Positions 1-7,172 are shown, counted from the stretch's first letter. The stretch: DNA of 12,478 bases from Planctomycetota bacterium (GCA_017303565.1 JAFLCM010000027.1:1-12478); one strand, 5' to 3'. Numbers and translations are program-made. Notes: generated by a model not told the origin, from the letters alone.

Positions 1-474
1 GGTGTTGCCGCTGATGTTGGATAGATAGAGAGAGGATCCGCTGCCGGCGTTGTTGATGATCGCAGGCTCGTAGAAGTTGCCACTACCGAAGTCCGAAATC
101 GCACCGCCGGCGGCGTTGACCTGGACTCGTCGGTTGGCGGCCAAGGCGTTGCCTGTGGCGGTGGTGACCTGGAACGTGCCCGCGTCCAGGGTCAGCACGG
201 TCGTCGGACTGCCTGCCTGGACGCCCAGCCGGTTGCCCGCCGGCATCGAAAGGATGCTGTCAAACACGCCGGTCGCGCTGTTGAAAGTGCCCCCGGTGAT
301 GGTGTAGAGCGCCGGGTTGGAACCGCTGCCACCGCCACCGTTGCCGAGGTGCAAGGTTCCGGCACCCGTTTTCGTGATCTGGGTCCCGCCTGCGGAGGTG
401 ATGGTGCTGTTGAGCGTCGTGGTCCCGCCGTTGGTCGTGTAAACGAATGGGCTGGTGGAGGGAGCGATGTTCAC
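1..474 (-). CDS. Autotransporter-associated beta-strand repeat protein, partial (runs off left edge)
   Basis: Reading the minus strand from 474 down to 1 gives 158 codons without a stop. The product is rich in Gly, Thr, Asn and Ser. It contains the hallmark ITKTGAGTLHLGN (nt 340-378), typical of autotransporter-associated beta-strand repeats, then short strands such as YTITGGTFNS and LTLDAGTFQVTT. Such repeats form extracellular beta-solenoids, so a surface or secreted passenger is likely. The only possible start is GTG at 472-474, which overlaps the otsA stop (GTGA). GAGGAG (minus strand, 483-488) lies 8 nt upstream, but an in-frame TGA at 487-489 blocks any longer start. There is no signal peptide, and the reading begins inside a repeat. 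Codon use looks less GC-biased (GGT, ATT, TTT, AAA) than in otsA. It is therefore either the 3' part of a gene truncated at otsA or a translationally coupled gene. The family call is fairly sure; intactness is doubtful. Confidence 0.62.
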   Translation of the reverse strand, partial: MNIAPSTSPFVYTTNGGTTTLNSTITSAGGTQITKTGAGTLHLGNGGGGSGSNPALYTITGGTFNSATGVFDSILSMPAGNRLGVQAGSPTTVLTLDAGTFQVTTATGNALAANRRVQVNAAGGAISDFGSGNFYEPAIINNAGSGSSLYLSNISGNT

Positions 475-1853
475 GGCGCCAACTCCTCAAGAAACGACTC
501 CGCCCACTCGTGCACGTCGTGACGCCGAACCCGCTGCCGCAGGAATCCCATCCGGTACCGAGCCTCCGCGGGCGGGAGCGACATGGCGGCCCGGATGGCG
601 TCGGCGGTCCCGCTCACGTCGCGCGGGTTCACGAGCATGGCCTGGCGCATCTCGGCGGCGGCGCCGGCGAACTCGCTCAGAACGAGCACGCCGCCCAGGT
701 CCGGGCGGCTGGCGACGTACTCCTTGCACACCAGGTTCATCCCGTCGCGCAGCGGGGTGACCAGCATGACGTCGGCGGCGAGGTAATACGGAACGAGCGC
801 CTCGCGCGAGAGGGTGCGCCGGAAATAGTGGACCGCGACGCGCCCGGGCTGGCTGTGCTCGCCGTTGATCCGCCCGACCATCGCGTCGACCTTCTCGCGG
901 ATCTCCTCGTACTCGCGGACGGACTCGCGGCTGGGCGCGGCGACCTGGATGAGCACGCAGTTCTTGACCGAGGCGTCGCCCCGCTCGAGCAGCCGGTTGA
1001 ACGCCTCGAGGCGGTGATCGATGCCCTTGGTGTAGTCGAGGCGGTCGACCGCGAGCAGGATGCGCCGCCTGGGGCCGATGCGCGACCGGATCGCCGCGGC
1101 CTCCCGGACGGCGCGGGCGCCGCGGGCGCGGGAGTCGAACCAGTCGAAATCGATCGAGATCGGAAACTCTCGCACGACGACCTTGCGGCCCCCGAAGCGG
1201 AGCAGCGCGTCGGTGCCAAAGGCGTCGGTGTAGCGCCGCGCCAGCCTGGAGAAGTTCTGCGCCGCCAGGTGCGTCTGAAAGCCCACCACGTCCGCGCCCA
1301 GCAGCCCCTCCAGGAGCGCCCGGCGCCACGGCAGCCACTCGAACAACTCTTCCGGTGGAAAGGGGATGTGCAGGAAAAACCCGACCCGGAGCCCGGGGTT
1401 CAGCCGGCGGATCATCGCCGGCGCGAGCATCAGGTGGTAGTCGTGCACCCAGACCATGTCGCCGGCCTTGGCGCAGCGCACCGACGCCCGCGCGAATCGC
1501 ATATTCACGTCGACATACGGTCCCCAGTTCTCGTGCTTGAACTCCGGCGGGCGGATGGCGTCGTGAAACAGCGGCCACAGCGTGCGGTTGCAGAAGCCGT
1601 GGTAGTACGAGGCAACCTCCCTCTGGCTGAGCGACACGGGCCGCATCGCCACGCCCTCGCGGCCTTCGTGCCTCGGCGCCCGGCCCGCGGCCCCGCTCCA
1701 GCCGATCCACTCGCCGCGCGTCCGCCTGACGACCGGGAGAAGTGCCGTGACCAGCCCCCCGGCGCCGGCCTGCCAACGGGCCTGGCTCCCAGCGCCGAAC
1801 CGCGCCAACGGAAGCCGATTGGCCACGACGATCAAGCGAGGGGATCGCTTCAT
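471..1853 (-). CDS. otsA: Trehalose-6-phosphate synthase (OtsA, GT20 family)
   Basis: 460 residues, the usual length for a stand-alone OtsA. It transfers glucose from a nucleotide sugar (normally UDP-glucose) to glucose-6-phosphate to give trehalose-6-phosphate in the cytoplasm, for osmotic and stress protection. The GT-B landmarks are all present: N-terminal VVANRLP (9-15) with the GAGGLV loop (30-35), GEWIGWSG (47-54), YYHGFCNRTLWPLFH (83-97), VWVHDYHLML (134-143, D138), FLHIPFP (160-166, H162), VDRLDYTKG (269-277, donor-phosphate R271 and K276) and TPLRDGMNLVCKE (366-378). The C-terminus ends naturally at DVHEWAESFLEEL. There is no phosphatase (OtsB) domain and no otsB next door. The ATG at 1853 starts just before the conserved VVANR strand, with GGAG 4 nt upstream. 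It is transcribed away from top6B, and a 16-bp palindrome lies 26 nt upstream. Its stop overlaps the GTG of the downstream repeat-protein fragment. All key residues are intact. Confidence 0.97.
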   Translation of the reverse strand: MKRSPRLIVVANRLPLARFGAGSQARWQAGAGGLVTALLPVVRRTRGEWIGWSGAAGRAPRHEGREGVAMRPVSLSQREVASYYHGFCNRTLWPLFHDAIRPPEFKHENWGPYVDVNMRFARASVRCAKAGDMVWVHDYHLMLAPAMIRRLNPGLRVGFFLHIPFPPEELFEWLPWRRALLEGLLGADVVGFQTHLAAQNFSRLARRYTDAFGTDALLRFGGRKVVVREFPISIDFDWFDSRARGARAVREAAAIRSRIGPRRRILLAVDRLDYTKGIDHRLEAFNRLLERGDASVKNCVLIQVAAPSRESVREYEEIREKVDAMVGRINGEHSQPGRVAVHYFRRTLSREALVPYYLAADVMLVTPLRDGMNLVCKEYVASRPDLGGVLVLSEFAGAAAEMRQAMLVNPRDVSGTADAIRAAMSLPPAEARYRMGFLRQRVRRHDVHEWAESFLEELAP

Positions 1854-2011
1854 GCCGCTCCGTTCTGTTGAATGGTTCAGACCCGCGCGCGGGTCCCCGG
1901 TCCCGTGGACGGCCGCCGAATCGGCCGCCCGCGTTCCCAGCGTAGGCCCGCCGCGGCCGGAAGTCGCGGGAGCAACCCGGGCTACACTGGCCCCGCCACG
2001 GAGGGCACGAG
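1854..2011. promoter_or_regulatory. Divergent control region between otsA and top6B
   Basis: These 158 bases must hold the promoters of both divergent genes. The clearest structure is the 16-bp palindrome at 1880-1895, listed separately. Just beyond it are a small hairpin (GTCC-CGT-GGAC, 1900-1910) and an 8-bp direct repeat CGGCCGCC (1910-1917 and 1922-1929). On the plus strand TACACT (1983-1988) is a possible -10 box for top6B, but no good -35 lies 16-18 bases upstream. The top6B ribosome site GGAGG is at 2000-2004. No convincing otsA promoter boxes are seen. The regulatory role rests on position. Confidence 0.4.
1880..1895. repeat. Perfect 16-bp palindrome upstream of otsA
   Basis: The sequence GACCCGCGCGCGGGTC equals its own reverse complement over all 16 bases. 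It lies 26 nt upstream of the otsA start and 116 nt upstream of the top6B start. It could be a dimeric operator, or as RNA a 6-bp stem with a CGCG loop in the otsA leader. Chance is a real alternative in such GC-rich DNA, although the outer GA/TC pairs also match. Confidence 0.5.
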
Positions 2012-4219
2012 ATGAACCAAGCGCTGCTGGAACCGATGTCCGACGCCGAGAACGAATCCAGGTCGAAGGGACGCCCGGGGTCGCGGCCCACTGGTGCCCC
2101 GCGCGCGACCGCCGAGACGATGGCGGCGAAGCAGCGCGACATCTCGGTCAGCGAGTTCTTCGCCAAGAACCGGCACCTGCTGGGCTTCGACAACCCGCGC
2201 AAAGCGCTGCTCACGACCGTGAAGGAGGCGGTCGACAACTCGCTCGACGCGTGCGAGGAGGCGGGCATCCTGCCCGAGATCACCGTGGTGATCGAGGACC
2301 TGCAGCCCGACCGCGGGCGCGAGGCCAAGAGTTCCCGCTACCGCGTCACCATCGTCGACAACGGCCCGGGCATCGTCCGCAAGCAGGTGGAGAACATCTT
2401 CGGGCGGCTGCTCTACGGCTCGAAGTTCCACCGCCTGAAGATGAGCCGGGGCCAGCAGGGCATCGGCATCTCCGCCGCGGGCATGTACGGCCTGATCACC
2501 ACCGGGCGACCGATGGTGATCCAGACCCGCCCGAGCGCCAAGAAGCCGGCTCACCACATCGAGCTGGCGATGAACACCAAGACCAACCGCGCCGAAGTCA
2601 CGGTCGACGAGGAGACCGAGGACTTCCCCCTGCAGCGCCTCCGCACGCTGACGCCGGGAACGCGGGAACTCGACAAGTCCGGCGGCCTGCTCGACCCCGA
2701 GGCCTACGCCACCGGCACGAGCGTCACGGTCGAGCTCGAGGGCAAGTACCAGCGCGGGCGCGGCAGCGTCGACGAGTTCCTGGAACTGACGGCCATCGCC
2801 AACCCGCACGCCCGGATCGTCTTCGTCCCGCCGGCGCGGGCCAGCGCCGACGAACCCGACGAGGCGCTGGAGTTCGACCGCAAGAAGCGCAAGGCCGCCG
2901 GGGTCGAAGGGCCGGCGACCGGCGGCGAAGCGCCGTCGGAGCCGCCCCCCGACGCCGCGCCCGTTCGCACCGAAGAGACCCTGGGCGTCACGGTCTTCCC
3001 CCGCGCCGTGACCGAGATGCCGCCCGAGACCAAGGAGATCCAGCCGCACCCCAAGGGCGTGGAACTGGGCATCCTCCTCCAGATGCTGAAGGAGGCGGAG
3101 GCGGAGCGCTCCTCGTACACGCTGTACAACTTCCTGCAGGACAAGTTCTGCCGGGTGTCGAGCGCCTCCGCGAGCGGGCTGTGCGAGGCGATCGGCGTGA
3201 CCAGCCGCACGCGCTGCGACGACATCGATCACGCGAAAGCCGAGAAGCTTTTCAAGGCGCTGCAGGAGGCGAAACTCCCCCCGCCGCCCACGGACTGCCT
3301 CGCGCCCATCGGAGTGCGCCAACTCCTTGCCGGCATGCTCAAGGGCGTGCGCGCGGAGTTCTACGCCGCCAGCAGCCGCGAGCCGGACATCTACCGCGGG
3401 CGCCCGTTCCTCATCGAGGCGGCCATCGCCTTCGGGGGGGAACTCGCCGCCGACGAGCAGGCCCGGGTCATCCGCTTCGCCAACCGCGTGCCGCTCCAGT
3501 ACCAGCAGTCGGCGTGCTCGTCTTTCAAGGCGGTCGTCGAGACCAACTGGCGGAACTACGACCTGCAGCAGCCCCGCGGCGGCGCCCCGGTCGGCCCGAT
3601 CGTGGTGATGATCCACATGGCGAGCGTCTGGGTGCCCTTCACCAGCGAGAGCAAAGAGGCGATCGCGGACTACGACGAGATCCGCAAGGAGATGAAACTC
3701 GCGCTGATGGAGTGCGGGCGGAAGCTCGGGACGTACCTCCGCAAGCGCCTCAAGATGCGCCGGGAGGGCGAACGCCGCGACATCTTCGAGCGCTACATCG
3801 GCGAGATCTCCAAGGCCGTCAGCGCCATCAACGGCGCCGAGGCCAAGCGCCTCTACGACGCCCTGCTCGACCAGGCCCGCAAGCGCACCGCCATCGCCGA
3901 CCTCGAACTCGACGACGAGGGCAGGGCGATCAAGCACGAGGACCCCGCGGACCAGGACGGCGTGATCATCGTCGCGCCCGCGGGAGGCGAACCCGTGCCC
4001 CCGTCGCCGGCGGCAGCGCCCGCCAAGGGCCGCGAGAAAGCGGAACTTGCGCCCGCGCCGAGGCCGGCGCGAACGCCGCGGGGCTCCAAGGCCTCCTCCG
4101 ATCAATCGCCCGCGCTGTTCGACAACGCCCCGCCGCCCCCGGCGCCGGTCGGCGGCACCGCCGGCAAGCGTCTCGTGAAGCGGACCGTGCTCAAGAAAGT
4201 CCCGAAGCGCAGGGCGTGA
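2012..4219 (+). CDS. top6B: DNA topoisomerase VI subunit B (type IIB ATPase subunit)
   Basis: 735 residues. It is the ATP-driven clamp of a type IIB topoisomerase, which with the Spo11-like A subunit passes one duplex through a double-strand break. GHKL ATPase motifs: KEAVDNSLDA (71-80, E72 and N76), VDNGPGI (115-121), SRGQQGIGISA (145-155) and GTSVTV (235-240). A helix-two-turn-helix-like segment follows (about 365-435), then the transducer, with FANRVPLQYQ (489-498), NWRNYDL (512-518) and the probable ATP-switch lysine K548 in SESKEA. After 630 comes a Pro/Ala-rich tail ending in the basic KRLVKRTVLKKVPKRRA. A charged, Pro-rich insert (about 277-323) looks longer than in archaeal relatives. 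The ATG has GGAGG at 2000-2004, 7 nt upstream; the next in-frame ATGs (codons 9, 37) also precede the core. No A-subunit gene adjoins it: otsA diverges upstream and a kinase converges 24 bp downstream. Topoisomerase VI is typical of archaea and plants and sporadic in bacteria. Confidence 0.95.
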   Translation: MNQALLEPMSDAENESRSKGRPGSRPTGAPRATAETMAAKQRDISVSEFFAKNRHLLGFDNPRKALLTTVKEAVDNSLDACEEAGILPEITVVIEDLQPDRGREAKSSRYRVTIVDNGPGIVRKQVENIFGRLLYGSKFHRLKMSRGQQGIGISAAGMYGLITTGRPMVIQTRPSAKKPAHHIELAMNTKTNRAEVTVDEETEDFPLQRLRTLTPGTRELDKSGGLLDPEAYATGTSVTVELEGKYQRGRGSVDEFLELTAIANPHARIVFVPPARASADEPDEALEFDRKKRKAAGVEGPATGGEAPSEPPPDAAPVRTEETLGVTVFPRAVTEMPPETKEIQPHPKGVELGILLQMLKEAEAERSSYTLYNFLQDKFCRVSSASASGLCEAIGVTSRTRCDDIDHAKAEKLFKALQEAKLPPPPTDCLAPIGVRQLLAGMLKGVRAEFYAASSREPDIYRGRPFLIEAAIAFGGELAADEQARVIRFANRVPLQYQQSACSSFKAVVETNWRNYDLQQPRGGAPVGPIVVMIHMASVWVPFTSESKEAIADYDEIRKEMKLALMECGRKLGTYLRKRLKMRREGERRDIFERYIGEISKAVSAINGAEAKRLYDALLDQARKRTAIADLELDDEGRAIKHEDPADQDGVIIVAPAGGEPVPPSPAAAPAKGREKAELAPAPRPARTPRGSKASSDQSPALFDNAPPPPAPVGGTAGKRLVKRTVLKKVPKRRA

Positions 4220-4223
4220 GGTC

Positions 4224-4234
4224 CCGACGGTCGG
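4224..4234. terminator. Small palindrome in the convergent top6B/kinase gap (weak terminator candidate)
   Basis: CCGACGGTCGG is an inverted repeat within the 24-bp gap between two converging stops. As RNA it gives only a 4-bp stem with a CGG loop and no following U-run on either strand. Position is the main argument; a standard intrinsic terminator is not supported. Confidence 0.2.
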
Positions 4235-4243
4235 CCCGCCATT

Positions 4244-6886
4244 TCAGCGAGGCGTCGCGGCGAGGCGGCGCACCAACTCGCCCATCTCCGCGTGCGACCC
4301 GTCAATGTTCTGCAGGTTGAGCGCCAACTGCAGAGCCTCGTTGGAGCGTCGCCCAGCCTCCTCCGCCTGCGCCGCCTTGCTCGCTTCCGCCCAGTCCGCC
4401 AGCGCAAACGCCAGCTCACCCTTGGCACGCTGGTACTCGGGTGCGTCCTTGACCAGCGCCCTCAGTCCATCGACCGCGGCGTTCAGCAGCTCGTCGGCCT
4501 TCGGCCTGTCGCTGTCGCGCAGCAGCGACGACAGGGCCCGCTGGCCCCTGGCCAGCATCAACCTCGCCCACGCGTTCGACGCGTCGACGCCGATCAACTG
4601 CTGAGCCGCGGCGACCTGCGCCTCGAACTGCGCCTGCGCCTCTTTCTTCTGCCCGAGCGCGGCGGAGGCGGCGCCGAGCACCGATGCAAACTCGGCGCGG
4701 TCCATGATTGCTCGGGCGTTGCGGGTCTTGCGGGCGGATTCAGCGTCGGGGGCCGAGTCCAGGGCCGAGCACGCGCTCCTCAGCAGCGGCATGCCCTCAT
4801 CGGCACGGCCCGAACGGACCAGCGCCGTGCCCAGAAGCAGTTCGGCGTTGGCGGTGTCGCGCCGGGTGCGGGCGTTCGCCGCCGGGGCTTGTGCCGCGAG
4901 GGCACGCTTCATCTCGAGATTCCGCCGCAGCGGCTCCACGGCCTCGGCCGCACGCCCCGCATCCAGCAGCACTTCACCGACGTTCGCGTAGCCCGTTGAC
5001 AACGGCCGGGAGGGCTGCGCGTCACCGCTCCGGGCCGCATCTTGTTCCCGCAGACGCAGCGACTCCTCACTCGCGGCGACCGCTTCCTTCCACCGCCAGG
5101 CGTCGCGCAGGGCGCCGCCGAGCGTGAGCAGCGTGCGCACGCGGTTGAGCGTCGGCGCATCACCCTCGCGTGACTGCACGCCGGACTGTTCGAGCGCCGC
5201 CCGCAGGTGCGTCAGCGCCTCGTCGGTCCGCCCCATCGCGGCCGCCGCCTGACCGGCGAATCGGTTGGACTGCCACACGCCGTGGCGCAGCTCCTTGTTC
5301 TCCGGCGTGTCGATCAGCAGTTCGCGCCGTCCCTGGATCGACGCGCGGTAGTTCAGGATCGCCTCCGAAGGCTTGCCGACGTGAGGGTTGTCGCGCGAGA
5401 ACTGCAGCGTTCCCATCTTCTCGTGCAGTTCCGCGACCGATTTCTTCACCTCGGGGTCGTTCTGGTACTCGGGCGGCTGCGAGCGGATGAACTTCGCAGC
5501 ATCCTCCAAGATCGACGCCATCGAGTCGGTCGGTTCCTCCAGCCTGGAGACGTCGTTGAACGTCCGAAGGAGCAGGTCGTTCACCAGCGCGAGGCTGCGC
5601 CGGAACGACTCGTCGGCCCGCTGCTTCTCCGAGACGGCCCGCTGCTCGTTCTCTTCGGCCAGTTGACGCGCGGCCTCGGCGCTCCGCTTCTCGTCCGCCG
5701 CGACGCGGCGCTCGCGATCCGCCGAGTTCCACCCGTACGCCGCCACCGCGAACGCGCCGGTCAGGACCACCACCCCCGCCGCCGCCGCGCTCACCGCCTT
5801 GCGGTTGCGGTGGAAGAACTTGGTGGCGAAGTACAGCCGGCGCTGGCTGGTCCGCCGCGCCTTCACCGGCTCATCCGTCAGGTGGCGCTCGATGTCCTGG
5901 CTCAGGTCCTGGGCCGACGGGTACCGGCGCGCCGGCACCTTCTCGAGGGCCATCAGCACGATGTCGTCGAGGTCGCCCTCCAGCGTGCGCTGCAGCCGCC
6001 CCACCGGCGCGATCGTCATGGCGGTGGTGTTGCCCACGCCGACGGTCCGACTCACCCGCGTGCTGGGGCGCTCCGGGTCGATCTCGCACACCAGCCGCCG
6101 GATCTCGTCGGAAGACCGCGTCTGGAACGAGTACGCCCGCTCGCCCGTCAAGAGTTCGTACAGGACCATGCCCAGCGAGTAGATGTCGCTGGCGGTGGTG
6201 ATGGGACGCCCGGCCACCTGCTCGGGACTGGCGTACTCGGGCGTCATCAACTGGGTCTCGCCGATGGTCTGGTCCGCGAGGCCGCCGAACGTCGGGTTGA
6301 TCAGCTTGGCGATACCGAGATCGAGGATCTTCGGCTCGCCCTGGGCGTTGACGATGATGTTGCCCGGCTTGAGGTCCCGGTGGACGATGAGGTTCTGGTG
6401 CAGCGCGTGCACCGCCGAGCACACCTTCTGGAACAGCCGAAGTCGCTGCGGAATCGTCAGGCGGTTGTTGAAGCAGTACTTGTCGATCGCCTCGCCCTCG
6501 ACGTACTCCATCACGAGGAACGGGCGCCCGTCCTCGGTCGAATCGGCGTCGAACAGCCGCGCGATGTGCGGGTGGTTCATCGCCCCCAGCAGTTGGCGCT
6601 CCAGATTGAACCGCTTCAGCACCTGCTCGGTATCAAGCCCGCGCTTGAGCACCTTGATCGCCAGGGGTTGCGAGACCACGTCCTCGGCCCGCTTGGCCAG
6701 GTACACCACGCCCATGCCGCCGCGACCGAGTTCCTTCAGCACGCGGTAGCGCCCGATCGTCGCGGGAAGGTTCTCAGATCCGACCGGCGCGACCATGAAC
6801 GACGAGTTGGCCCCCGTGCCGCGCTTCACCGGCGACGTCGGGGCCTCCAGGTCGCTGTGGGGTTGAGAAGGGTTGCTCTTGGTCAT
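4244..6886 (-). CDS. Membrane Ser/Thr protein kinase with C-terminal TPR-like region
   Basis: 880 residues from the ATG at 6886. PknB-type kinase domain, about 47-335: Gly loop GRGGMGVVY (54-62), catalytic AIK (K78), helix-C E96, HRDLKPGN (169-176, D171), metal-binding DLG in place of DFG (189-191), TPEYASPEQ (215-223) and DIYSLGMVLYELLTG (234-248). RRYPSAQDL (320-328) near the domain end is typical of planctomycete kinases. One membrane segment follows (about 364-385), then a charged likely coiled coil (about 388-430) and helical TPR-like repeats to the end. This predicts a cytoplasmic kinase with an outward sensor or protein-binding part. The ATG has GGGAG 9 nt upstream (minus strand, 6896-6900). 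An in-frame GTG at 6938-6940 would add 18 residues but is not favoured. It diverges from the surface-protein gene and converges on top6B. The catalytic residues suggest an active kinase; substrate and signal are unknown. Confidence 0.93.
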   Translation of the reverse strand: MTKSNPSQPHSDLEAPTSPVKRGTGANSSFMVAPVGSENLPATIGRYRVLKELGRGGMGVVYLAKRAEDVVSQPLAIKVLKRGLDTEQVLKRFNLERQLLGAMNHPHIARLFDADSTEDGRPFLVMEYVEGEAIDKYCFNNRLTIPQRLRLFQKVCSAVHALHQNLIVHRDLKPGNIIVNAQGEPKILDLGIAKLINPTFGGLADQTIGETQLMTPEYASPEQVAGRPITTASDIYSLGMVLYELLTGERAYSFQTRSSDEIRRLVCEIDPERPSTRVSRTVGVGNTTAMTIAPVGRLQRTLEGDLDDIVLMALEKVPARRYPSAQDLSQDIERHLTDEPVKARRTSQRRLYFATKFFHRNRKAVSAAAAGVVVLTGAFAVAAYGWNSADRERRVAADEKRSAEAARQLAEENEQRAVSEKQRADESFRRSLALVNDLLLRTFNDVSRLEEPTDSMASILEDAAKFIRSQPPEYQNDPEVKKSVAELHEKMGTLQFSRDNPHVGKPSEAILNYRASIQGRRELLIDTPENKELRHGVWQSNRFAGQAAAAMGRTDEALTHLRAALEQSGVQSREGDAPTLNRVRTLLTLGGALRDAWRWKEAVAASEESLRLREQDAARSGDAQPSRPLSTGYANVGEVLLDAGRAAEAVEPLRRNLEMKRALAAQAPAANARTRRDTANAELLLGTALVRSGRADEGMPLLRSACSALDSAPDAESARKTRNARAIMDRAEFASVLGAASAALGQKKEAQAQFEAQVAAAQQLIGVDASNAWARLMLARGQRALSSLLRDSDRPKADELLNAAVDGLRALVKDAPEYQRAKGELAFALADWAEASKAAQAEEAGRRSNEALQLALNLQNIDGSHAEMGELVRRLAATPR

Positions 6887-6993
6887 CGATGCGATCTCCC
6901 GGGATTGGTCGGCGGCCCGGGACACGTCAGGGCAACGCACGCGCCCGCGAGAAAGAGAGACTGAGAAAGCAGCTCCCGGCGCTGGCGTGACCG

Positions 6994-7022
6994 AGAATAC
7001 CGCGACCGATCCAAACTTTCAC
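6994..7022 (-). promoter_or_regulatory. Candidate sigma-70-like promoter of the kinase gene
   Basis: On the minus strand GTGAAA (7017-7022) and TATTCT (6994-6999) are separated by 17 bases; each matches 4 of 6 consensus positions. It would give a leader of about 100 nt before the ATG at 6886. It lies in the only AT-rich part of the 286-base divergent gap. A plus-strand TGTAAT (7032-7037) could be a -10 box for the surface-protein gene, but it lacks a -35. Planctomycete promoters are poorly defined, so this is tentative. Confidence 0.25.
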
Positions 7023-7093
7023 CGATCATTGTGTAATTTCCATCGTGAAATCGCTTGCGAGGGTTGTTTGGGCACCCCCTTGCGGTTCCACTT

Positions 7094-7108
7094 GCGACCG
7101 CGGGTCGC
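7094..7108 (+). promoter_or_regulatory. Inverted repeat in the leader of the surface-protein gene
   Basis: GCGACC-GCG-GGTCGC is a perfect 6-bp stem with a 3-base loop, 64 nt upstream of the ATG at 7173. The hexamer CTTGCG occurs three times close by (7054-7059, 7079-7084, 7091-7096), the last touching the left arm. It may be an operator or a leader hairpin; there is no direct proof of function. Confidence 0.35.
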
Positions 7109-7157
7109 GTCTCTCTCCGGAGGGGTCGGCCAGCGCCCGGGACCCCAATCGCTCGAA

Positions 7158-7170
7158 TCCTCCGGAGGAG
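7158..7170 (+). promoter_or_regulatory. Ribosome binding site inside a 12-bp palindrome
   Basis: GGAGGAG (7164-7170) precedes the ATG at 7173 and fixes that start. It is the right half of the perfect palindrome TCCTCCGGAGGA (7158-7169). A related CTCCGGAGG lies at 7115-7123. CU-rich stretches on either side could pair with the ribosome site, so translation may be limited by structure. Confidence 0.45.
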
Positions 7171-7172
7171 CC

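Noticed and set aside
487..2328. Long minus-strand frame over otsA and the 5' part of top6B
   Set aside because: It crosses two real genes on opposite strands and has no domain signal; otsA is clear in another frame.
1982..4105. A 707-codon open frame antisense to top6B
   Set aside because: It lies wholly opposite a gene with clear family motifs. Its product is an Arg/Asp/Leu/Val-rich string with no recognisable domain, as expected from high-GC codon bias.
1747..4320. 857-codon plus-strand frame overlapping top6B in another frame
   Set aside because: The composition is Arg/Pro/Gly/Ala-rich nonsense, and the true frame has all Top6B motifs.
6887..6940. GTG at 6938-6940 as the kinase start
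   Set aside because: The ATG at 6886 has GGGAG at good spacing, and the extra 18 residues show no conserved feature.
5207..6964. A 585-codon plus-strand open frame over the kinase gene
   Set aside because: It is a shadow of the kinase codons, low-complexity His/Arg/Val/Leu, with no motif.
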